A stretch of DNA of 64,000 nucleotides from contig JABDLS010000086.1 in NCBI GenBank assembly GCA_013002885.1, positions 21,250-85,249 on the forward strand. The letters are read 5' to 3'. The stretch's first letter is position 1, and each line of letters begins with the position of its first letter. This document shows, one piece after another, positions 47,294 to 54,206 of this stretch. Position numbers and translations under genes: made by a program. The DNA is from Gemmatimonadota bacterium. Its GTDB lineage: Bacteria > Gemmatimonadota > Gemmatimonadetes > Longimicrobiales > Gaopeijiaceae. Below the pieces are notes generated by a model. It searched no databases. It was not told where the DNA came from and worked only from the letters and a program-made list of their open reading frames with translations.

Positions 47294-49015
47294 ATGAAGA
47301 TCCGACGGACGGTCGCGTTGGGGTGGCTTGCGGTGCTCTTGTTGTCGCTCACCACGGTCGCTGAGGCCCAGAGCACCGAGGAGCTGGGCAGCGACCTGCA
47401 GGAGATTTTCGACGGGTACCGTTGGGGGGACGCCCAGTGGAGCGCTCTGGTGACATCGCTGGACACGGGCGACACCATCTTCGCCATCGCGCCTGATGCG
47501 CCCCTGGCACCCGCTTCCAATGTCAAGCTCCTCACCACCGCGGCCGCGCTTCATTTACTCGGCCCCGACTTCCGCTTCCGGACCTGGCTCCTGAGCGAGG
47601 CTGACATCGACGATGGTGTGCTCCTTGGCGACCTCGTCATCTACGGGACCGGCGACCCCGGCATCTCGGACCGCTTCTATCGTTCCAAAGATGAGGTCTT
47701 CCAGCGCCTTGCAGACCAACTCGAAACCGCCGGCATCCACACCGTGACCGGCGATCTCGTCGCCGACGCCTCGTATTTCGATGGCCCTCTGCGCGACGAG
47801 GGCTGGGATTCGCGCGATCTGAACGAGCACTTCACCGCGGGAATCTCCGCTCTGTCGTACAACGAGAACGTGGTGTCCTTTCGGATCCGGCCCGGCGAAC
47901 CCGGTGAGCCGCCCTTGGTCGAGACCGTTCCGCCTCACTCCGCTCTGGTCGTGGAGAATGCGGCGGAGACGGTGACGGGTCAGGCCCGGCCTCGCCTGGC
48001 CATCTTGCGCGACGACCCTCTGGAGCCGGTTCGCATTGTCGGTCGATTGCGGGTAGGGGCCCGCGATGTCTGGCGCCAGATGACCGTCGCCGTTCCGGCC
48101 GACTTCGTGGCGGCTTCACTCCGGGCCACGCTGGAGGAGCGTGGCATCGTTGTCGAAGGCGGAGACCGCAGCGTGGTCCGGGGGGGCTTCTCGACCGTCC
48201 CCAAGCTCGCCGCACCGGCCTTGGGCCGGCCGGGGCCTCGCATTCTCGCCACCCACGAATCCAGACCCCTCATCGACTACCTCCACGTCGTGAACAAGGA
48301 GAGCCACAACCTCCTGGCCGAGCTCATCTTCCGCACCATGGGCCGGGTCACGGAGGGCGAAGGCACTCCGCAAGCAGCGGCCACGGCCGTGCTCCGTACC
48401 CTCCACGAGATCGGAGTCGACACGACCAACCTGGTGCAGCGGGACGGGTCGGGACTGTCCGGGCGAAACCGGATCCCGGCCGGGGCGTTTGTGCAGACCG
48501 TCGAGGCCATGAGCGATGGTCCTCTCTGGGGGGAGTACTGGGCGACGCTCCCGCGAGCGGGTACCCGATACGAACTGGGCCGGATGTACCGGACAGCGGC
48601 AGCTGGGAACCTCCGTGCGAAGACCGGGACGATCCGCGGCGTTTCAGCGTTGAGCGGCATGGTGCGGTCCCGGGACGGTGAACGCCTGGCCTTCTCGCTC
48701 ATCGTGAACGACTCCCCGTCGCAGACGCGAGCGAAGCGTCTGGAGAACCAGGTCGGAGTCCGCCTTGCCGAGTTCAAGCGACCAGACGGTCAGGTGCCGC
48801 CTCTGGTCTCTGACGGGCGCGACGATACCCCGGTGCGGTCCACGGCCTTCAGCGATCGCCATCGGGTCTCCCGCGGAGAGAGCCTATCGACGATCGCTTT
48901 GCGGTACGGCGTTTCCGTCGATGACATCCTCGACGTGAACCCGCGCATGGAGGCGAACCGGATCATCGCCGGTCAGTGGCTCGAGCTTCCGCGCAGAGGG
49001 GGCGGCGGACCCTAG
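47294..49015 (+). CDS. dacB: PBP4-type D-alanyl-D-alanine carboxypeptidase/endopeptidase with C-terminal LysM
   Basis: A 573-residue S13 family peptidase. The signal peptide ends near TVAEAQ. The catalytic SxxK is at Ser75-Lys78 (ASNVK), SYN at SALSYNENVV, and KTG in LRAKTGTIRGVSALSG. These enzymes trim and cleave peptidoglycan cross-links in the periplasm. Unlike most PBP4 proteins, the last 50 residues are a LysM module (HRVSRGESLSTIALRYGVSVDDILDVNPRM), which would anchor it to glycan strands. I start at ATG 47294; the frame is open further back into the Fur gene. Confidence 0.92.
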   Translation: MKIRRTVALGWLAVLLLSLTTVAEAQSTEELGSDLQEIFDGYRWGDAQWSALVTSLDTGDTIFAIAPDAPLAPASNVKLLTTAAALHLLGPDFRFRTWLLSEADIDDGVLLGDLVIYGTGDPGISDRFYRSKDEVFQRLADQLETAGIHTVTGDLVADASYFDGPLRDEGWDSRDLNEHFTAGISALSYNENVVSFRIRPGEPGEPPLVETVPPHSALVVENAAETVTGQARPRLAILRDDPLEPVRIVGRLRVGARDVWRQMTVAVPADFVAASLRATLEERGIVVEGGDRSVVRGGFSTVPKLAAPALGRPGPRILATHESRPLIDYLHVVNKESHNLLAELIFRTMGRVTEGEGTPQAAATAVLRTLHEIGVDTTNLVQRDGSGLSGRNRIPAGAFVQTVEAMSDGPLWGEYWATLPRAGTRYELGRMYRTAAAGNLRAKTGTIRGVSALSGMVRSRDGERLAFSLIVNDSPSQTRAKRLENQVGVRLAEFKRPDGQVPPLVSDGRDDTPVRSTAFSDRHRVSRGESLSTIALRYGVSVDDILDVNPRMEANRIIAGQWLELPRRGGGGP

Positions 49016-49046
49016 AAGGCTGTCGAGGAAGTACGGCAGGCCGCGC

Positions 49047-49298
49047 TCAGACCGTGGGAATCGGGTTCGAACGGCCACGAGCCAACCGGAGGCGTCTGCG
49101 GAGTTCCGTATCCGACATTGTCTGGATGGTCCGCCTGGCCGTGCGCTCGGAGTTCCAACGAACGTCCCGAAGGGCCAAGGTCTCGTCCCCTTCTTCAGGC
49201 CTCAGCACCATGAAATACCGTCCCTTGTAGTCGGTGGACGCCTCTTCTGTCGCGGAGGCGACCCAGCGTCGACCTTCGGCATCGGTGAACTCATTCAT
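49047..49298 (-). CDS. Small hypothetical protein downstream of the AraC-type gene
   Basis: An 83-residue soluble protein (MNEFTDAEGRRWVASATEEAST...). GAGAGG lies 5 bases ahead of the ATG, a good ribosome-binding site, which supports expression. It starts with a WVASATEEAS strand and ends in a basic helix (DTELRRRLRLARG). No family recognised. It lies 44 bases after the AraC-type gene in the same direction and is probably co-transcribed with it. Confidence 0.6.
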   Translation of the reverse strand: MNEFTDAEGRRWVASATEEASTDYKGRYFMVLRPEEGDETLALRDVRWNSERTARRTIQTMSDTELRRRLRLARGRSNPIPTV

Positions 49299-49342
49299 GA
49301 AGACCTCTCGGCGTGGCGGTCCGGGGACCCGAGGACTCTTCG

Positions 49343-50164
49343 TCAGGCGACGGAGAGGGTGTCTCGAACGCTATCACCGAGTCCGCATTCGTCAAGGAAG
49401 AGCCCGAGGGTGTAGTCGAGGCCGCCCCGTTGGGCGACCGCCGTGGGTGTCGCCCCCACATAGTTTCGGAGGGCCCTCCGAAAGACCGCCCCATTGGAGT
49501 ATCCGAGCTGACGAGACACGCTCTCCGCGCTCCGCCCCGACTCGGAAAGCCATTGGCTGGCATGAAGCAGTCGTGCCCAGAGGAGAAGGCTGCCGGCGGA
49601 GGGCAATCCCTGCTCCTTCAGCCGAACGGAGAGGTGAGCACGGGTCCACCCTGCCCAGGCAGCGAGATCGTCCGTGGCCCATCCCAGGAGCGCTCCATCA
49701 AGGGCTGCGCGGACGATGTGGCGGTGAGGAGGCGGCATCTGCACGCCCAGGGCTCGCAGCACCGTCGCTCGCGCCCCGCCGCTGCTGGCTCGAGCCAGTG
49801 CCCGGGCAATCTCACGTCGCACGTTGTCACCCGGGACCGCCTCCAGGTGGGGGATGGACGCCCGACCGAGGCGGAGGAGCATGACGCGATCCGCATGAGG
49901 TCGGAAGACGAGGACGAGGCCCAGACTCGGGAACTTGCGCCGAAGATCGGCGATGCGCTCGTCGGGTTCGGGCACGGTCGGTAGCCCCCCGCTGTCAAGG
50001 ACGACACCCGTCGCGGGACGCTCCCGAACAAGCCATTGGAGGCGGTCCCAGGAGCTCGAACGAGCCACCACGAAACGGTCCGATGTCGCCTCGGAAACAA
50101 CATCGGCGAGCCGTGGATCGGGGCTTAAGACTGGAATGAGCGCCATGATCTTCGAAAAAGACAT
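49343..50164 (-). CDS. AraC-type transcriptional regulator with a degenerate receiver-like N domain
   Basis: A 273-residue regulator. The C terminus (about 155-255) is an AraC double helix-turn-helix: DDLAAWAGWTRAHLSVRLKE and ESVSRQLGYSNGAVFRRALRNYVGATPTAV. The N-terminal 120 residues look like a receiver/flavodoxin-like fold (GVVLDSGGLPTVPEPDERIADLRRKFPSLGLVLVF) but lack the cluster of acidic residues needed for phosphorylation, so it probably senses something else or works constitutively. It is divergent from the YTPDGGN lipoprotein gene and likely controls it or itself. Confidence 0.8.
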   Translation of the reverse strand: MSFSKIMALIPVLSPDPRLADVVSEATSDRFVVARSSSWDRLQWLVRERPATGVVLDSGGLPTVPEPDERIADLRRKFPSLGLVLVFRPHADRVMLLRLGRASIPHLEAVPGDNVRREIARALARASSGGARATVLRALGVQMPPPHRHIVRAALDGALLGWATDDLAAWAGWTRAHLSVRLKEQGLPSAGSLLLWARLLHASQWLSESGRSAESVSRQLGYSNGAVFRRALRNYVGATPTAVAQRGGLDYTLGLFLDECGLGDSVRDTLSVA

Positions 50165-50287
50165 ACCCTCGCGTGAAAGTGATACTACGCTTCGGGGATC
50201 GTCTTCGAAAGTTCAAGTCAATATAGTCGCGAGCGGACGGCCGAGCGGCGGTCCGCAACTCGCTCTCAACAAACCAGGGGACTCCTG
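50165..50287 (+). promoter_or_regulatory. Divergent AraC/lipoprotein promoter region with leader hairpin
   Basis: The 123 bases between the divergent genes contain an A+T-rich island. TATAGT (50222-50227) can be the -10 box of the lipoprotein gene; no good -35 is seen, which fits activator dependence. Directly downstream, GCGAGCGGAC (50229-50238) pairs with GTCCG (50251-50255) and CTCGC (50259-50263), a ten-base stem with a three-base bulge, just ahead of the ribosome-binding site AGGGGA. Confidence 0.45.
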
Positions 50288-50467
50288 ATGAAGACGCTTC
50301 GACGCACCCTCCTCGCCTTCGCTCTGACCCTCGGCGTCGCCGCCTGCGGGACCTCGATCACAGGCCCCTACACGCCCGATGGTGGTAATTATACGCCCGA
50401 CGGTGGTAATTATACGCCCGACGGTGGGAACTACACTCCCGATGGCGGAAACGCGTCGGGCGGCTGA
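50288..50467 (+). CDS. 59-residue lipoprotein of four exact YTPDGGN heptads
   Basis: A short gene. The protein starts MKTLRRTLLAFALTLGVAAC, a signal peptide with lipobox ending at Cys20. The mature part is CGTSITGP, then YTPDGGN four times with no amino-acid change, then ASGG. An AGGGGA ribosome-binding site precedes the ATG. It probably sits on the outer membrane or is released. Divergent AraC-type regulator, facing GAF-TPR gene and a terminator-like hairpin make it a discrete unit. I know no family. It could be a structural lipoprotein, a signalling peptide precursor or a display scaffold; all of this is inference. Confidence 0.75.
   Translation: MKTLRRTLLAFALTLGVAACGTSITGPYTPDGGNYTPDGGNYTPDGGNYTPDGGNASGG
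50369..50452 (+). repeat. Four tandem 21-base repeats (YTPDGGN heptad)
   Basis: Units run 50369-50389, 50390-50410, 50411-50431 and 50432-50452. Units 2 and 3 differ by one base; units 1 and 4 differ only at synonymous third positions, so the peptide is kept while DNA drifts. This indicates selection on the protein repeat. Confidence 0.9.
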
Positions 50468-50490
50468 GACACCAGCCCGGAGTAGCGCAG

Positions 50491-50520
50491 GCCCCGGGTC
50501 GACGATCGTCGGCTCGGGGT
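50491..50520. terminator. Bidirectional hairpin between lipoprotein and GAF-TPR genes
   Basis: CCCCG (50492-50496) pairs with CGGGG (50515-50519) and, after a 3-base internal loop, the palindrome CGACGATCGTCG (50500-50511) extends the stem. It separates two convergent genes and reaches the stop codon of the GAF-TPR gene. No T tract. Confidence 0.5.
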
Positions 50521-52277
50521 CACGCGCTCAGGGCGCCAAGCACCTCGTCACGCATGGCACGGAGTCCGTCCCGGACGTCGTGGGGAGCGGCACTTCGGAT
50601 GGGTACGGCGTTTCGCTGAAGGGCCCCGACCTCGAAGTCCCTTCCTGAAAGGTCCGCCAGGGCTTGCCGGGCGTTGTCGAGGACGACCTCGAAGGCATGA
50701 TCCTCCGCGAAGGCGACTGCCTTCTCGAGCCATGACCGAGCCTCGTCACGACGTCCCAGGAGTGCGTGACCAACTCCACGGAAATAGAGGATCTCCGCTT
50801 TGGCCGTGGCGGGCCCGTCTCGCCAACCTAGTGCGTCGCATTCCGCGGCCCGGGCATCGAAGGCCGCGGGGTCCCGCCGAAGAGCAGCCATGTGGGCGTA
50901 GCCGTCGTAGGCATAAAGACGATAGTAATAGTCGTCGGCCGTCTCCCGAGCCACGGCATAGGCATCCTCAGCCGCGTGGATATCGCCCAGCTCCTTCAAG
51001 ATCCAGGCGAACCCGACCAGGCATTGGGTGCGCGTTGCATCGGTGGAGGCCGTGTTGACCGCCCGCCAGCCGTGCCGCGCCGCCACCGGCAGATCCCCGG
51101 CGACATGCTCCAGGTTCATGAGATCCTGGTAGATGCTGGCGGTGGTATCGGCATCCTTGGCCGAGCCAGCGGCGTCGAGCGCTCCCTCGAATCCACTGCG
51201 GGCCGCCGTCAGATCTCCGCGGTCCTTGTGGATGACCGCGAGACCGGCACGGGTCCGCGCAATCAGGTCCCATAGCTCGGCCCTCTCCGCGATCTTGAGT
51301 GCCAGACCGTACCAATGATCCGCCTCGGCCCACTGGCCTCGGCGACGGAGCACACGCCCTCTGGAGCGGGCCGCCTCTATGGCCGTCTCGGGCTCACCGA
51401 GGGCAGCCGCCATCTCGAACGAGCATCTGTACATTTCCAGCGCGCCGTGGGCGTGGTCGTCACGCTCGGCTGCATGGCCCGCCTCCAGACTCACGGTCGC
51501 GAGTCGCGGCAGGTCGCCCGCTTCATAGGCGTGGAGAAGGTCGCCGAGGAGGAGGGCTTCATGCTCGTCGACGTCCTGGTCTCGGTGGATGGACTCCCGA
51601 GCCCGCTCCGCGAGTTCCTGACGCCGCTCGTCGGGCAAGACGAGATCGTCCTCAACCAGACCGACGACCAGCCGTCCCACCTCGAACCGGCGTCCCACGA
51701 CCTCGGACCGACGTGTATTGGACTCGTATCCCTCGAGGTCCTCGAGGACGCGCCAGCCGGCGAACCTGGCGGTCTCACTCTCCTCAGCGTCCAAATCCCG
51801 GTGCAACACGATGGCCGATGCCTCGCCGGCAAGGAACATGAGACGGTCCCGTCGTTGCTCGTCCACCCTCACCCGGCGGGTGACCGAGTCCGCTACGAGG
51901 AACCACCCCCGGGCACCGTCGCTTCCCAAGGCCACCGCGAACGTGGCAACTCGCCCCCTGGCCGAGCCGATGACGTCGTCCAGTGCGCCAGGGACGCCGA
52001 GGTCCCATGCACGTTCGAGTGGGTCTGAAGAAAAGAAGCGCCGCGGACGGTCGGAGAGCAGGTCGAGGATCAGGTGCGGATGCACGAGCCCCGCACCGTA
52101 CTCGTCGATCCACACCACAGCGACGCGGTCCGATCCGGTGAGATCGGCGACCTCCGCCAGGTGCTTCAACAAGATCCGCCGAGCCGGGTCCCCGTGCACC
52201 AACGCGCGGGTCATGGCCAACCGATATTGGCGTCGATCTCGGTGCTCGGCGAGCTTCAGCACCTTGGCTACGGACAT
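50520..52277 (-). CDS. GAF-like + TPR repeat regulatory protein
   Basis: A 585-residue soluble protein. Residues about 30-165 look like a GAF domain (ILLKHLAEVADLTGSDRVAVVWIDEYGAGLVHPH; DGARGWFLVADSVT). A linker region with basic and acidic runs follows, and residues about 230-560 are TPR-type helical pairs (GALEMYRCSFEMAAALGEPETAIEAARSRGRVLRRRGQWAEADHWYGLALKIAE; similar units to the end). No enzymatic domain is visible. Such proteins often bind peptides or partner regulators. TTGAAG-N17-TAACAA (52315-52287, minus strand) gives a promoter only about 3 bases before the ATG, implying an almost leaderless mRNA. It faces the YTPDGGN lipoprotein gene. Confidence 0.7.
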   Translation of the reverse strand: MSVAKVLKLAEHRDRRQYRLAMTRALVHGDPARRILLKHLAEVADLTGSDRVAVVWIDEYGAGLVHPHLILDLLSDRPRRFFSSDPLERAWDLGVPGALDDVIGSARGRVATFAVALGSDGARGWFLVADSVTRRVRVDEQRRDRLMFLAGEASAIVLHRDLDAEESETARFAGWRVLEDLEGYESNTRRSEVVGRRFEVGRLVVGLVEDDLVLPDERRQELAERARESIHRDQDVDEHEALLLGDLLHAYEAGDLPRLATVSLEAGHAAERDDHAHGALEMYRCSFEMAAALGEPETAIEAARSRGRVLRRRGQWAEADHWYGLALKIAERAELWDLIARTRAGLAVIHKDRGDLTAARSGFEGALDAAGSAKDADTTASIYQDLMNLEHVAGDLPVAARHGWRAVNTASTDATRTQCLVGFAWILKELGDIHAAEDAYAVARETADDYYYRLYAYDGYAHMAALRRDPAAFDARAAECDALGWRDGPATAKAEILYFRGVGHALLGRRDEARSWLEKAVAFAEDHAFEVVLDNARQALADLSGRDFEVGALQRNAVPIRSAAPHDVRDGLRAMRDEVLGALSA

Positions 52278-52286
52278 AAAGTCTCT

Positions 52287-52315
52287 TTGTTACCGTTTGT
52301 TCTAGATTCCTTCAA
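52287..52315 (-). promoter_or_regulatory. Candidate promoter of the GAF-TPR gene
   Basis: Reading the minus strand, TTGAAG (52315-52310) and TAACAA (52292-52287) are separated by 17 bases in the only A+T-rich stretch ahead of the gene. Transcription would begin about 52280, just before the ATG at 52277. Confidence 0.4.
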
Positions 52316-52363
52316 CTTACTGCCGCACGACGGCGCGACACAACGTCCCGAAACAGGGTGAGC

Positions 52364-53356
52364 ATGCCGGAAGAATCGAGGAGGTTCCTCGCCGACCTCG
52401 GGCTCATCGCCGTCGCCGCAATCTGGGGAGTGAACTTTTCGGTCATGAAGGTGGTTCTGGGCGAATTGGACCCCCTGGCCCTGAACGCCCTCCGCTTTCC
52501 CATGGCGGCCTTGGCCATGGGTCTGATCCTCAAAGCCACACCTGGCCCACTGCTCCCCGACCGAGACGACCTTTGGCGCGTCGTCCTCCTCGGCGTCGTG
52601 GGAAACGTCCTCTACCAACTCTGCTTCATCATCGGGCTGGACTGGACGCTCGCCGGCAACGCAAGCCTTCTTCTCGCCACGACGCCGGCCTGGACGCTGC
52701 TGTTCTCCCGGCTGGCAGGTCACGAGGCCCTGACAGGAGCCGCCCTGGCCGGTGTGGCGGCAACCCTTGTAGGCATCGCCCTCGTGGTCCTCGGTCGGGG
52801 CGAGGCACTCACACTCGATTCCCGGACCTTGGCGGGTGACTTCCTGATGCTCGTGGCCTCGACGCTGTGGGCTCTCTACACGGTGGCGGGACTCGGCCCC
52901 GTGAGTCGCTACGGCGCGCTGCGGATGACCACATGGACGCTCTGGGTCGGGACTCCGATCCTCGTGGTCCTGGGGGTCCCCTCGCTTCAGGCCACCGACC
53001 TCGCCGGGGTGTCCGGGGGGGCGTGGCTGGGCGTCGTATACGCCGGACTGCTCTCGATTGCCTTGGCGTATCTACTCTGGTACCGCGGCGTCCGGATCCT
53101 CGGCAACAACCGGACGGCCATCTATTCGAATCTGGTGCCGGTGATGGCACTTCTCACGGCGTGGCTCTGGCTCGGCGAGGTGCCTGGAGCCTTGCAGCTG
53201 ATCGGAGCCGCCATCATCCTGACCGGGTTGACGGCCGCCCGTTTCGCTCAGTCAGCCCGGTCTGGCGATCCAGGCTCGAGAGCAGCCGGCCCGAAGCCCC
53301 CGCTGAGCTCCGGGGAGGCGAGCCCCGCCCGATGGAGGATCTCAGGGAACTCGTAG
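52364..53356 (+). CDS. EamA/DMT family transporter
   Basis: A 330-residue membrane protein with ten predicted helices in two EamA repeats (about 10-140 and 150-285). Signature stretches are AAIWGVNFSVMKVVLGELDPLALNALRF near the start and LWYRGVRILGNNRTAIYSNLVPVMALLTAWLWLGE in the second repeat. EamA proteins export metabolites or amino acids; the substrate is unknown. I take ATG 52364 over GTG 52358. The last 35 codons run across the 3' end of the convergent zinc-ribbon gene (109-base overlap). Confidence 0.88.
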   Translation: MPEESRRFLADLGLIAVAAIWGVNFSVMKVVLGELDPLALNALRFPMAALAMGLILKATPGPLLPDRDDLWRVVLLGVVGNVLYQLCFIIGLDWTLAGNASLLLATTPAWTLLFSRLAGHEALTGAALAGVAATLVGIALVVLGRGEALTLDSRTLAGDFLMLVASTLWALYTVAGLGPVSRYGALRMTTWTLWVGTPILVVLGVPSLQATDLAGVSGGAWLGVVYAGLLSIALAYLLWYRGVRILGNNRTAIYSNLVPVMALLTAWLWLGEVPGALQLIGAAIILTGLTAARFAQSARSGDPGSRAAGPKPPLSSGEASPARWRISGNS

Positions 53357-54078
53357 TACAGCACGCCCTGGGGAGAGATGTCCGAACGGACGCGGAAGCC
53401 GTCGTCCATAGACGTGAGGATCTTCTCTGCGGCAGGGAGCTCGAGATTGAGGTCCGCGGCGACCTCGGTCACCGTGAGGGTCCCGCCCTTGGCCCCCGCC
53501 AACTTCAACACCTTGCGCTGGATTCCCTTCATGATGGCGTCTCGGCGGTCCTGCAGTCCCCTCCATCCCCAATAGAAGGTCATGCTACCGGCCCCACCGA
53601 GTACCGACCCAACTGCAACCGCGGCCATCTCCCATTCCACGAACCCGATGAGCACGAGAAGGCTCGCCAGCAGAACCAGCGACGTCCCCAGCACTCGGCG
53701 TTTGATCCCTGAACTGGGGAGCTTCTCCAGAGGCTCGGCCTCGATCATCCGACGCTCCGGCTCCGGCCCGGTGACGGCCAGAGCCCGAGACGCGTTCTCC
53801 CAACCCAGGCCACACCGGGGACAAACGAGGTGCTTGCGTCGGGCAAGCCAATAGACGAGGCCACCGAAGCCGTACGTGAAAAGGCTCACGCCCAGGAGAA
53901 GACCTACGTGTCCGGCTCGGCGGAAATAGGGCATGCCCTCGCCCTGGTACGAGCACCGAGGGCACCGCCGAACGCCCGACGGGCGCTGGATGGCCATCCC
54001 CACCGGGGTGGCCGTCCCGCACGTCGGGCACTTCACGGAACCGGGCTGAAGGCTCTCGCCGCAAGTGGAACAGCGCAT
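53248..54078 (-). CDS. Zinc-ribbon membrane protein of unknown function
   Basis: A 276-residue protein. It starts with a zinc ribbon, MRCSTCGESLQPGSVKCPTCGT, and has two further CxxC pairs (CPRCSYQ and CPRCGLG). Hydrophobic helices lie at about 57-75, 128-145 and 150-170. The C-terminal part (GTLTVTEVAADLNLELPAAEKILTSM) resembles a winged-helix or a small HTH fold. Function unknown. The last 36 codons overlap the 3' end of the EamA gene on the other strand. Confidence 0.65.
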   Translation of the reverse strand: MRCSTCGESLQPGSVKCPTCGTATPVGMAIQRPSGVRRCPRCSYQGEGMPYFRRAGHVGLLLGVSLFTYGFGGLVYWLARRKHLVCPRCGLGWENASRALAVTGPEPERRMIEAEPLEKLPSSGIKRRVLGTSLVLLASLLVLIGFVEWEMAAVAVGSVLGGAGSMTFYWGWRGLQDRRDAIMKGIQRKVLKLAGAKGGTLTVTEVAADLNLELPAAEKILTSMDDGFRVRSDISPQGVLYYEFPEILHRAGLASPELSGGFGPAALEPGSPDRAD

Positions 54079-54206
54079 TCTCTATCGCCGGAAGACGTTT
54101 CGCGTTCGGTTATCGACCCTACGGGGGCCGCAAGGCGAAGATTCAGGCACGATCGCGCCTTTCCCCACCCCGATGACCCCCTCCATGTCTACTTGATTCG
54201 GACCTT

